Positions 42,531-50,575 of a stretch of 64,000 nucleotides of DNA are shown here, in pieces. Under the pieces are notes generated by a model that worked only from the letters and a program-made list of their open reading frames with translations, did no database searches and was not told the origin of the DNA. Source of the stretch: JAKQEM01 sp964391185 (lineage in GTDB: Bacteria > Patescibacteriota > Gracilibacteria > Peribacterales > Peribacteraceae); assembly GCA_964391185.1 (NCBI GenBank), contig CAYMIX010000001.1, positions 62,001 to 126,000 on the forward strand, written 5' to 3'. Position 1 is the first letter of the stretch. Each line of letters opens with the position of its first letter. The translations under genes and the position numbers were made by a program.

Positions 42531-42589
42531 GTAATAGAAGAGCGTTGCTCGGTTAAAAACCTGGATTTGGAACCATCGCAGAAATAAGT

Positions 42590-42665
42590 GCCGCTTTAGC
42601 TCAGCTGGTAGAGCAACTCACTTGTAATGAGTAGGTCGCCGGTTCGAATCCGGCAAGCGGCTCCA
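42590..42665 (+). tRNA. tRNA-Thr (anticodon TGT)
   Basis: A 73-nt cloverleaf plus encoded CCA (42663-42665). Acceptor GCCGCTT/AAGCGGC, anticodon arm CTCAC-TTGTAAT-GAG with TGT anticodon, T-arm GCCGGTTCGAATCCGGC. Confidence 0.95.
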
Positions 42666-42775
42666 TCCTTCGCGCAGCGAAGGATGCCCACCGTAGTCTC
42701 CTGAAATTCGGCAATTTCACTTTTCTGGTGCCGCTGCGACTACGGATGGCTGGCCGATAAGGGGCGAAGGTGGGC
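42664..42775. repeat. Composite palindromic repeat after tRNA-Thr
   Basis: A hairpin CATCCTTCGC/GCGAAGGATG (42664-42686) runs into GCCCACCGTAG and ends with GCGAAGGTGGGC (42763-42774). These are the outer arms of the 13972 family, here split by about 65 bp with its own internal palindromic pieces. Confidence 0.55.
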
Positions 42776-42838
42776 CGATTGACGACTGAGGTCGATAAGA
42801 TACGAAGGAGGGCGAAAACATAGTAGAATGCATTTAAC

Positions 42839-44233
42839 ATGAAACGCTCTGAGGCTATTTTCGGCGCCATCCGTGTCCCATTGGATGCATTGGCGGTGTT
42901 TGCATCTCTCTTGATCGCGTATCGATTGCGTGAGGCAAATATCGACCTTGTGCCGGGCTACCGTTTGCTTGAAGCAGCTTCCACCCTTCCTGCATTCGCG
43001 TGGTATCTCCAGCAGTTCGTATTGCCGGGTATCGTGGGGTTCGTTGGCATCGCCGCTGTCCTCAGGCTGTATGCATGGCAGACCACCGAGAGTGCGTGGA
43101 CGGAAATTGGACGCATCATCATCGCGACTATTCTCTGGCTTGTCGGAGTTATGGCATGGTATTTCCTCATTCAGAAACAACTCTTCTTCTCTCGCGCATT
43201 GCTCGTTCACGCGGTGTTCTTCATCGTCGTACTCGTCACACTGTGCCGCGCGATCGTCACGGTTATTCAGCGTTCGATGTTGGAATCTGGCGTGGGAGTT
43301 CGTTCGGTCATATCCGTTGGCAAACAAAAACTCTCCCCTGCCGCACGGGAAACACTCGCGCGCGATGTGCGCTATGCCTACATCGGTCACGTCGCAAACC
43401 TCGAAGGCCTCATGAAACTTTCTGCACGAGGCGACATGGACTTGGTTCTGCAGACAGATCCAAATCCAGATAGCGAAGACACACTCATGCTGATCGACCA
43501 CTGTCGCAGTCACCACATTGGTTACGCTTTCTTGCCACCAGTATTTGCCGACGTTCCGCACCTGCTCGCAGTTGAACGTCTGGGATTACTCCCGATGATC
43601 CGCTTCCGTCCGACGCCACTCGACGGGTGGGGACGCATCTTCAAACGTCTGTTTGATATTATTGCGGCGATTATTGGCATCATCATTCTTGGTATTCCGA
43701 TGATCATCGTTGCATTCGTCGTTCTTATTGATGCCGGGTTCCCGATCTTTTACGTGTCACGTCGTATCGGTGAAAACGGAAAGACACGCGTTCCCGTCCT
43801 GAAGTTCCGTTCGATGATCAAAGACGCAGACGTGAAAAAACTGGAACTCGCCGCACTCAATCATCGCAAAGATGGCCCGTTGTTTAAAATCAAAAATGAT
43901 CCGCGCATCACGCGTTCGGGTCACTTCCTCCGCCGATGGTCTATCGATGAATGGCCACAGATTTTCAATGTCCTCGCAGGTCAGCTTTCACTCGTCGGTC
44001 CACGTCCGCATCTTCCGGATGAAGTGAAGCTGTATACGAACTATCAGCGTCGCGTATTCGCCGTAAAACCAGGTGCCACCGGGCTCGCGCAGATCTCCGG
44101 ACGCTCAGATTTATCGTTCGATGAAGAAGTCGCCCTCGACCTGAAGTACATTGAAGAATGGTCGATGATGCGAGATCTGTGGATTATCTGGAGAACGTTT
44201 GTGGTGGTGTTTGGCAGAAAGGGGGCGGACTAA
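42839..44233 (+). CDS. Polyprenyl glycosylphosphotransferase (WcaJ/CpsE type)
   Basis: A 464-aa protein. Four to five N-terminal membrane helices (residues about 10-140) and a CoA-binding-like middle lead to the last helix 'IIAAIIGIIILGIPMIIVAF' and the bacterial sugar transferase domain (about 260-464). 'YVSRRIGENGKTRVPVLKFR', 'RSGHFLRRWSIDEWPQIFNV' and 'GPRPHLPDEV' are the catalytic motifs. It starts lipid-linked glycan synthesis by moving a sugar phosphate to undecaprenyl phosphate. The flippase at 9361 could export the product. No other capsule genes adjoin it. Confidence 0.94.
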   Translation: MKRSEAIFGAIRVPLDALAVFASLLIAYRLREANIDLVPGYRLLEAASTLPAFAWYLQQFVLPGIVGFVGIAAVLRLYAWQTTESAWTEIGRIIIATILWLVGVMAWYFLIQKQLFFSRALLVHAVFFIVVLVTLCRAIVTVIQRSMLESGVGVRSVISVGKQKLSPAARETLARDVRYAYIGHVANLEGLMKLSARGDMDLVLQTDPNPDSEDTLMLIDHCRSHHIGYAFLPPVFADVPHLLAVERLGLLPMIRFRPTPLDGWGRIFKRLFDIIAAIIGIIILGIPMIIVAFVVLIDAGFPIFYVSRRIGENGKTRVPVLKFRSMIKDADVKKLELAALNHRKDGPLFKIKNDPRITRSGHFLRRWSIDEWPQIFNVLAGQLSLVGPRPHLPDEVKLYTNYQRRVFAVKPGATGLAQISGRSDLSFDEEVALDLKYIEEWSMMRDLWIIWRTFVVVFGRKGAD

Positions 44234-44367
44234 TAATCGAGCATGCACGTTCTTCGTTACTTCGTTCGTTGCTTTGCTGTTAGCTAAGAACGAGTAAACG
44301 AAGAACGAATTAACGTACACGAGAAGGTCTTGAGCTAAGCACTTACTTGGGCTTAAGATAAGCAACC

Positions 44368-44703
44368 ATGAAGTCCTTTCAGAACACCATCTTCGTCGTC
44401 CTTGGCGTCCTCCTTCTCGTTGTTGCGATTCAGTCAGTTGTGCCCAGGTCGTACACGCCGGAAGAAGTGGAGCCATATACCGAGCAAGCCTGCGAAGGAA
44501 CGCCGATCAAAGTGAGCTATGCTTTCACAGGGGGCTACCTTGAGCCATGGGCATGTCAGCAGCAGTGCGACGATCAAATCCAGCACTACGTTCTCTATAG
44601 CAACGGTAAAGCCACCCAGTGCGAAACACTGCCTGGTTGTAATGACTTTGGAGAAGACAATGGGCAGACGTGTACTCCACCGGTCGAAAGTCCTAAATCC
44701 TAA
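44368..44703 (+). CDS. Small exported Cys-containing protein (111 aa)
   Basis: The N-terminal hydrophobic segment (residues about 8-24, 'IFVVLGVLLLVVAIQSVV') is a signal anchor or signal peptide. The rest is short, with five Cys ('EQACEGTPIKVSYAF', 'PWACQQQCDDQIQ', 'QCETLPGCNDFG', 'QTCTPP'). TAAGAT lies 8 nt before the ATG, so it is probably leaderless. I do not recognise the family; a disulfide-bonded periplasm-like or surface domain is likely. Confidence 0.65.
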   Translation: MKSFQNTIFVVLGVLLLVVAIQSVVPRSYTPEEVEPYTEQACEGTPIKVSYAFTGGYLEPWACQQQCDDQIQHYVLYSNGKATQCETLPGCNDFGEDNGQTCTPPVESPKS

Positions 44704-44706
44704 TTC

Positions 44707-44783
44707 TCTAATCTTCTAAATAAATTCTACATTTGGAAAATTATTTATTAGTGCTTATTTAGAGAATTAGAAGATTAGTGCTT
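44707..44783. repeat. AT-rich inverted repeat between convergent genes
   Basis: TTCTCTAATCTTCTAAATAA is mirrored by TTATTTAGAGAATTAGAAGA. It probably folds at the ends of both convergent transcripts. Confidence 0.5.
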
Positions 44784-44788
44784 AGTAT

Positions 44789-47128
44789 TTACAGCGGCAA
44801 CTGTAGCTGTCCATCATCCTTCTTTGGTTTAGCAGCAGCTGGCTTCTTTGGCTTTGGCGTTCGCGCTGTTGCTTCTGCTGATGGTGGCGCTTCGACAATC
44901 GGTTCAGCGTCAGTCGCACATTGGCTCATGTACCGTTGAATGCGTGCACCGTAATCTTTTTCAAATAGGCGCTTATCGAATACCAAGATCTCCGCCGTAT
45001 CGTTTTTATGGCGGCAGAACGTGCGCATCAACCGGAATAATCGGAATTCCAAACGTGGTAATGCGTATTCGGCAAAGGAACTCTTGTAGCGATTTTTGCG
45101 CTGGCTCATCACGGGATTATTTGGATGATCAAATGGAACGGTATCAATAATTAGTCTGTCTGCCGCGCCTTCAGGGAAATCCAAACCTTCATACATGAAC
45201 GGCGTTACCATCAAGATTGCTGGGCTTTTGGCAGCGATAAAATCAGACTCCATGCGGTTTTGTCCGCCACTTAATCCTTGGCAGATCAGTGTGACTCCGC
45301 GCGATTCTAAGTCTTCCGTGTGCACAATGAATGATTGTTCTATCATGCGCTTACTACCCGCCAGCAGAATAGTTTTTCCTGGCAGAGGATTTTTGAGGAA
45401 CGTTGTAATCGATTGGTCGGGGGAGAAGCGAATGCTGAGAGGACAGGGTGTAAAATTTACGGCTCCCGTCACGTGTGTCTTGGCATCAGGAGCGACAATC
45501 TCCGGTAGTTTCGATCCGCCCTTTGGTACCAATAATGTTGTTGGATGCTTGTCATACAAATACGTTTGTAGCATCACATCCACATTCTTTGGTGCAGAAA
45601 TCATCATCAATGCGCCATCCATTCTGCGCTCGATCCAGACGATTTGTTTCTCCGGCAAATTCATATCGAGCAAGCTGCTCACCGCGCGCAATTGTTCGAG
45701 AGTTTTTTCGGGGAGATCGGCTCGCGTGAGGAGATTCTTCACGCGTTCACGGAGTGCATTAGCTTCGCTTCGGCGAAGGTCACCTGCTGTGACAAAGTAT
45801 TGATCCTCTCCGTTGCGTACCTGCTCCGCGAACATTGCGAGCACGTTTGTGAGGCTCACAAGGCCTTCGTCTGTTCCTGCTGCAGCGCGCAAATCGTCGA
45901 GCGAGGCATAGTGGCCATAAGCTTTCGTGGCAGTGTCCTCGAGCATGGAGGCGTCATCGACAATGATGTGAATGTTATTCGTCAGCGCGCCGTGAGCTGC
46001 GTGTTTGGGATCGGCGAGGAAGCTCAGGAGTTGTTTGTGATCGAGCAAGAATACAGACGATTTCTTCGTGAATTGTTCGGTGTATGCAGGCGACGTGATG
46101 GCACATGCGAGCTTGCCGTTCCACAAATCTTTCTCGCCTCCATGTACGGCGATATCGTTGCGCGTGCGTGGATTCCACCATGTGAGTTTGAGTAGAACAG
46201 TCGCTTCGTCCGCAGCAAATACTTCTTGTTTCGCGAGTGCGTTTGCAGCTTCTGGATTCAGGAGCAATTGTGGTGGATGCAAAACAGTTACATTTTCTGG
46301 AAGATGCAAACGCTTGAGTGACGCTTCCAAATTTTTCACGGCTATCCAGTGCACTGTCGTGTCATCGGCAGCTGCGGCATTAATAATTTCTTGGAGGCAG
46401 CTGGAGTGAAGTCCTTCTTCTTGCAGTTCGACCGTTCCAATCGGTGGAGCTTTGATGCTCAGCTTTCCTGGCTTTTGCTTCACTTCTTTTCGTGCACGCG
46501 GTGCTATCCATGATGGATCTTTATCGGTGCCCGATGGCAACGCAGCTGCGAGAATTTTATAGCCTTCAGTGCTGCGATTAAGAACATCTTTCGCGAATGC
46601 CATTTTGTCTACCGGCAGTTCCAAAAGTCGTTCCCAAATCTTCCCAAATAATTCGAGCGTCGCGCGCACATCACCAAGGGCGCGGTGTGCTGGCGTGTGA
46701 TTCAGTTTGAGCTGTGCACTCATGTACTGCAGCGAATAGCTGCGGAATTCCGGGAACACGAGCGAAGCCAATATTGATGTGTCCACCCAAGGACGATTTG
46801 TGAGATCGATTCCCTCTCCGCGAATCATGCCGATATCGAACGATAAATTTTGCCCAACGAGCATATCTACTCCCTGCAATTTTGCTTCGATCTCAGCGAG
46901 CTTCTCCGGGAAGGTTGGTTGGTTCTGAATGGCATCTTGCTTAATGCGGGTAAGCACTTGGATGTGTGGAGGAATTTCTCCTTCTACTGCAAAGAGCTGT
47001 TCGTAGGTATCGACTATTTCTCCACCTTCCGCGCGCATCGCAGCATATTCGATGACATGGTGCACCTTCGGGACGAATCCCGTTGTTTCGGTATCGAGGA
47101 CGACGAAGGAAAAAGGAGGTAAACGCAT
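44789..47128 (-). CDS. DnaQ-type 3'-5' exonuclease fused to degenerate DinG-like helicase region
   Basis: The protein is 779 aa from ATG at 47128 (MRLPPFSFVVLDTETTGFV). Residues about 1-180 form a DEDDh exonuclease with all motifs (VLDTETTG, 'GQNLSFDIGMI', 'HRALGDVRATLELF'). The remainder aligns in order with DinG: a DEAH-like position reading 'IIVDDASMLED' and a C-terminal 'MVTPFMYEGLDFPEGAADRL' ... 'IDTVPFDHPNNPV'. No Walker A GxGKT is found, and motif VI reads 'RLFRLMRTFCRH' rather than QxxGRLIR, so helicase ATPase activity is doubtful. The C-terminal tail is Ala/Lys/Pro-rich. Confidence 0.85.
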   Translation of the reverse strand: MRLPPFSFVVLDTETTGFVPKVHHVIEYAAMRAEGGEIVDTYEQLFAVEGEIPPHIQVLTRIKQDAIQNQPTFPEKLAEIEAKLQGVDMLVGQNLSFDIGMIRGEGIDLTNRPWVDTSILASLVFPEFRSYSLQYMSAQLKLNHTPAHRALGDVRATLELFGKIWERLLELPVDKMAFAKDVLNRSTEGYKILAAALPSGTDKDPSWIAPRARKEVKQKPGKLSIKAPPIGTVELQEEGLHSSCLQEIINAAAADDTTVHWIAVKNLEASLKRLHLPENVTVLHPPQLLLNPEAANALAKQEVFAADEATVLLKLTWWNPRTRNDIAVHGGEKDLWNGKLACAITSPAYTEQFTKKSSVFLLDHKQLLSFLADPKHAAHGALTNNIHIIVDDASMLEDTATKAYGHYASLDDLRAAAGTDEGLVSLTNVLAMFAEQVRNGEDQYFVTAGDLRRSEANALRERVKNLLTRADLPEKTLEQLRAVSSLLDMNLPEKQIVWIERRMDGALMMISAPKNVDVMLQTYLYDKHPTTLLVPKGGSKLPEIVAPDAKTHVTGAVNFTPCPLSIRFSPDQSITTFLKNPLPGKTILLAGSKRMIEQSFIVHTEDLESRGVTLICQGLSGGQNRMESDFIAAKSPAILMVTPFMYEGLDFPEGAADRLIIDTVPFDHPNNPVMSQRKNRYKSSFAEYALPRLEFRLFRLMRTFCRHKNDTAEILVFDKRLFEKDYGARIQRYMSQCATDAEPIVEAPPSAEATARTPKPKKPAAAKPKKDDGQLQLPL

Positions 47129-47401
47129 GTGTCGCAGAGGATACAGAAAAATGGCTTTCTTGCCACCTTTGTCGCCGGACAAAGGTGGCCCAAAACGCCT
47201 GCGCGCCGAGCCTCCTCCGCCCGGTCCCGTGTCTCCTCATCGGGTCCTCCACGGCTTCGGACACCGACTCGTCGACAAAACGATCGGGACCTTCCCCTTC
47301 ACCCCCGCGCGGCGCGCTTCCTCCCGGTTTAGTTATTAGTGTCTTGAGCTTTGTGACATTTCTTTGTTTCTTGTTTCTTCGGTCCTTGCCAGCCATAGGA
47401 C
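47129..47401. repeat. Gene-free stretch with dispersed-repeat-like sequence
   Basis: About 270 bp upstream of the DnaQ/DinG gene, GC-rich with pieces such as 'tcgccggacaaaggtggccc' and 'cccgcgcggcgcgcttcctc'. The minus-strand ORF across it has no family resemblance and runs into the exonuclease gene in another frame. Nothing else is seen. Confidence 0.4.
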
Positions 47402-47403
47402 AT

Positions 47404-47434
47404 CAAAAAAGACGACCCGAAGGCCGTCTTTTTA
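47404..47434 (-). terminator. nusA terminator (bidirectional)
   Basis: AAAAAGACGGCC-ttcg-GGTCGTCTTTTTT on the minus strand, just after nusA; the A-run allows use from the other side. Confidence 0.85.
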
Positions 47435-47451
47435 CGTAGCATTATTTTCTT

Positions 47452-48753
47452 TTATGCGGCCACTGCCCCTTCCCCTGCAAGTGGCTGTCCTTCATCCGGC
47501 GTGTTACTGCCTTCACCTTTCTCAGATGCTGGAGCTGGAGATGTTTCCATCACGATTTCCTGCTTCTCATGCTCGCTGCGGTCAGCGACGATTTCTGAGA
47601 CTACTGCGGAGTCATCACCTGCGTCAGGCTTGATGACTTCCACTGGAGCACCACCGCGGAGCTCCGCGAGCTTTGCCTTGAATGCAGGGAGTTCTTCGTA
47701 GTTATACATATCGAGCTCGAATGCTGTGAGGTCTGTCGCAAGGCGGATGTTCTGACCTTTCTTTCCGATCGCCATTGGGCGCTGTGCCTCTTCCACAAAC
47801 ACTGCTGCGCGTTTCTTGATGCGGCGGCCCTGGTCATCAAAGTGTTCCTGATCGTTCACGATGATAACCGCAGAGATTGCAGCTGGCTGGAGCGCAGTCG
47901 AAATAAGCTTGATTGCGTCATCGCTCCACTCAAGCATGTCGACGCGTTCACCATTGATCTCTTCCATCACAGCCTGGATACGTACACCTTTCTGTCCGAC
48001 ACATGCGCCGATAGGGTCGATGCGTGGGTCCTTGGAGCGAACTGCGACTTTGGAGCGGAAGCCTGCATCGCGAGCGATGCCCATGATTTCCACATCGCCA
48101 TTGCGCACTTCTGGAATTTCAAGCTCAAGAAGTTTCTTCACCAAGTGAGCGTGTGTGCGGGAGATTTTGAGCTGAGGACCCTTGCCTGTGAGCTCAACTT
48201 TCTCGAGGTACACGCGGATGCGCTTACCGGTGTAGTAGTGTTCGCCCGGGATCTGCTCTCTCCATGGGAGTGAGACAGTCATGCCTTCGATTTCGAGTGT
48301 GACCCAGTTTGGGTCTACCTTCGTAACAGTAGCTGTGAGGAGTTCGCTCTCGCGGTCTTTGAATTTCTCGTACAAGCTCTGTCGCTCAGCTTCCTGGAGT
48401 TTCTGGAGAATCACCTGCTTTGCAGCTTGAGCCGCGATGCGTCCGTATTCTGCCGGGGTGACATCGATAGTGATTTCATCGCCGACTTCGATATCGCGGT
48501 TGATCTTCTTTGCGTTATCGAAGCTGATTTCGAAGTTGTCGTTTTCCACTTCTTCAACAACTTCTTTCACCACAAGAATACGTGGCATATCGAGACCCTC
48601 TTCGAGCTCGACACGAATTTCCATTTCCTTGTTACCGTAATCTTTACGGTACGCGGTGGCGATAGCCTGTTTGACGGCCTCGAGCACTTGCTCGGCGGAA
48701 ACGTTTTTTTCGGAACAGATTTGGTTAATGGCGGCGATAAAAGATGCGCGCAT
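47452..48753 (-). CDS. nusA: Transcription termination/antitermination factor NusA
   Basis: A 433-aa protein. The N-terminal RNAP-binding domain starts 'FIAAINQICSEKNVSAEQVL'; the S1 domain follows (about 130-200, 'LLTATVTKVDPNWVTLEIEG'), then KH1 and KH2 ('ARDAGFRSKVAVRSKDPRID', 'GACVGQKGVRIQAVMEEING', 'PMAIGKKGQNIRLA'). The last about 60 residues are a Glu/Ala/Pro-rich tail rather than the acidic repeats of E. coli NusA. It binds RNA polymerase and nascent RNA to tune pausing. It is monocistronic here, whereas in many bacteria it is grouped with rimP and infB. Confidence 0.96.
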   Translation of the reverse strand: MRASFIAAINQICSEKNVSAEQVLEAVKQAIATAYRKDYGNKEMEIRVELEEGLDMPRILVVKEVVEEVENDNFEISFDNAKKINRDIEVGDEITIDVTPAEYGRIAAQAAKQVILQKLQEAERQSLYEKFKDRESELLTATVTKVDPNWVTLEIEGMTVSLPWREQIPGEHYYTGKRIRVYLEKVELTGKGPQLKISRTHAHLVKKLLELEIPEVRNGDVEIMGIARDAGFRSKVAVRSKDPRIDPIGACVGQKGVRIQAVMEEINGERVDMLEWSDDAIKLISTALQPAAISAVIIVNDQEHFDDQGRRIKKRAAVFVEEAQRPMAIGKKGQNIRLATDLTAFELDMYNYEELPAFKAKLAELRGGAPVEVIKPDAGDDSAVVSEIVADRSEHEKQEIVMETSPAPASEKGEGSNTPDEGQPLAGEGAVAA

Positions 48754-48811
48754 ATACCGGTGGTGTAGGAGATAAAGGTGTAGAAGGGATAAACGGGACA
48801 GAAGCTTATCG

Positions 48812-48841
48812 TGTCACCCTGAGCCCGACGAAGGGCGACAC
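48812..48841. repeat. Dispersed repeat CACCCTGAGCCCGACGAAGGG, copy 1
   Basis: TGTCACCCTGAGCCCGACGA then AGGGCGACAC, upstream of nusA. The same core lies at 54076-54096 and, inverted, in the prepilin leader at 28059-28084. Confidence 0.7.
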
Positions 48842-48965
48842 ATCCTGGCAAAACCACCATTCCGTCTTACTCGGAATAGTGTGAATACTCTTAAACTGTT
48901 CACAGTATACGGATGTATAGAGGATTTGGCAAGGGGTGGTTTTCGAAGCGGATGTCATTCACAAG

Positions 48966-48996
48966 GCAGGCGAGCGTCCAAAGGACGTTCACCTGC
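48966..48996. terminator. Strong hairpin after the HTH regulator gene
   Basis: GCAGGCGAGCGTCC pairs with GGACGTTCACCTGC over an AAA loop with two mismatches. It lacks a long T-run, so termination is uncertain; it could instead be an RNA stabiliser. Confidence 0.45.
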
Positions 48997-49028
48997 AGTG
49001 TTCTTCCGTGTCAGCTTCATGCTGAGGT

Positions 49029-49562
49029 TCATGCCGCCCTCCGTTGGCGCACACCCCGCGCGATCTCTGTTGGCGTCGACTCGAAGCTCACTGTGACAAC
49101 CGCCGTGAATGTCACATTCTCGAGCAACGCTGCCGCGTACTGGATGACGATGAGCTCCGTCTCCGGGCATGCCTCGCGGATGCACCTCGCAATCGTTGCG
49201 CCTTCCTTCGTGCGGCAGTCAATGACGACGATCGAAGGAGTAAACTCCTTCACTGCCATCCCCGTGTCGAAGAGCCCCCACACCGACCTTGTTGCGCAGC
49301 TTGTGCTGAACTCGCGCTCCAGCGAGCTCCGCAACTCACCCTCTGCCACGATCAGCGCTTTCTGCTGGGGCTCGATCAAGTCCGTTGGGATTCCATGCTC
49401 CTTCATGAACGTGACAAGATTCCTGTGAGGGATGCGCCGGAACCGTGAGCCGGGCACACGGTATCCCTTCAGCAGTCCCGAACTGAAACAACGGATGATC
49501 GTCTGCTGGCTGACCCTGGCGAGTTTTGCTGCTTCGCCCGTCGTATACACACCTGCAATCAT
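49029..49562 (-). CDS. HTH (MerR/excisionase-like) regulator with receiver-like C-terminal domain
   Basis: The protein is 177 aa from ATG at 49562, chosen for AAGGAG 7-8 nt upstream. The N-terminus 'VYTTGEAAKLARVSQQTIIR' followed by 'GLLKGYRVPGSRFRRIPHRN' is the excisionase-type winged helix. Residues about 70-175 look like a receiver fold that lacks the usual acidic pocket ('SIVVIDCRTKEGATIARCIR', 'ELIVIQYAAALLENV'). This architecture is found as stand-alone regulators in uncultured bacteria and planctomycetes. It has its own TTGACG-17-TAGGTT promoter (49639-49667). Its target is unknown. Confidence 0.8.
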   Translation of the reverse strand: MIAGVYTTGEAAKLARVSQQTIIRCFSSGLLKGYRVPGSRFRRIPHRNLVTFMKEHGIPTDLIEPQQKALIVAEGELRSSLEREFSTSCATRSVWGLFDTGMAVKEFTPSIVVIDCRTKEGATIARCIREACPETELIVIQYAAALLENVTFTAVVTVSFESTPTEIARGVRQRRAA

Positions 49563-49638
49563 AGACCGGTCTCCTTGAGACATGAACCGATGAAGTCGTC
49601 TGTCCGCACAGTGCGAACAGAACGAAAGAACTACAGAC

Positions 49639-49667
49639 AACCTAAATGAGGTTCTGTCGAGCGTCAA
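49639..49667 (-). promoter_or_regulatory. Promoter of the HTH regulator gene
   Basis: On the minus strand TTGACG (49662-49667), 17-bp spacer, TAGGTT (49639-49644); leader of about 70 nt with AAGGAG before the ATG. Confidence 0.6.
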
Positions 49668-50546
49668 TCATTCTTTCCGTAATCCTCGTAAAAATGCTTT
49701 GTAATGTTTGCCGCGCATGGTTGGCGTCAGTGCGATCAGCTTGTATGCAAGTAGCTTCAGTCCTTCTGGCTTGCGATCGAGCTCTGGTGCCACTTTCGTA
49801 AGGTGCATCAATGATTGCCCAAGTGTTTCGATGCGCTGGAGCGAATCTTCCATAGAAATCACATGATGATGAACCGCTGCTGCGTCCGGTTCGTAATACA
49901 ACGAGAGCCCTAACTGCTGCAGTTCTTGGCCCCAGACAATATCTTCCCATCCGTACAACGTAATGTCTTCGAGGAACGGATATTTTTTTGCAATCTCCGT
50001 CGGGACGCTGATGTTGCTCGTGTATGTGAAGCGATGCTGCATGTCTTTGGGAATCGCTTTGTGCTGATAACTCTGAATCAAGTTGTAGCCGAATTGCCAT
50101 CCGGTTTCTTCCAGCCATCGCATCGTCGGAGTGATGTCTAAATTCTGATCCCATGTGGTAAAGCCGAGAACGGCGATGGGCTGTGAGCTGTGAGCTTTGT
50201 GCACCGCGAGATGCTTCTCGCATGCATCGGGTGTGAGGAAAATATCATCACCGATAAATAATACGATAGGTGCACCAGCTTCTTGTACTCCCCTGTTACG
50301 GGCGGCACCTTGTTGGGATTTGGGAATCTCCAAAAACTTGAATGATGCGAGTGATGCGTTCGCACTGTTTTCAGTTTTCATGATGTGCTCCATCAGCTCT
50401 GTTGTTTTATCATCATGTCCGTCACTCACGACTATCACTTCCAGCTGCGATGCGATTGTCTGCTTTTCGATGCGTTCCAAGGATTGCGCCAAAATATCTG
50501 CACGTTCATGCGTAGGGATCACAATGCTGAGTTTGGGCGTATTCAT
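49668..50546 (-). CDS. Family 2 glycosyltransferase
   Basis: The protein is 292 aa from ATG at 50546 (MNTPKLSIVIPTHERADILA). GT-A fold with 'LEVIVVSDGHDDKT', 'GAARNRGVQEAGAPIVLFIG' followed by DDIF (DxD-like metal site about residue 96) and C-terminal 'TLYGWEDIVWGQELQ' (the ED acceptor motif of GT2). Likely adds a sugar to a surface glycan; donor and acceptor unknown. It shares a palindromic -10 region with divergent tsaB. Confidence 0.9.
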   Translation of the reverse strand: MNTPKLSIVIPTHERADILAQSLERIEKQTIASQLEVIVVSDGHDDKTTELMEHIMKTENSANASLASFKFLEIPKSQQGAARNRGVQEAGAPIVLFIGDDIFLTPDACEKHLAVHKAHSSQPIAVLGFTTWDQNLDITPTMRWLEETGWQFGYNLIQSYQHKAIPKDMQHRFTYTSNISVPTEIAKKYPFLEDITLYGWEDIVWGQELQQLGLSLYYEPDAAAVHHHVISMEDSLQRIETLGQSLMHLTKVAPELDRKPEGLKLLAYKLIALTPTMRGKHYKAFLRGLRKE

Positions 50547-50555
50547 CAAGGGTTT

Positions 50556-50565
50556 AGTGTACACT
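50556..50565. promoter_or_regulatory. Shared palindromic -10 of a divergent leaderless pair
   Basis: AGTGTACACT is self-complementary and carries TACACT on each strand. The plus start (tsaB, 50576) is 10 nt away and the minus start (50546) 9 nt away. Confidence 0.6.
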
Positions 50566-50575
50566 TCTCCCCTAC

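Noticed and set aside
46941..47396. 151-aa minus-strand ORF upstream of the DnaQ/DinG gene
   Set aside because: It overlaps the exonuclease start in another frame and covers repeat-like GC-rich DNA; there is no family resemblance.
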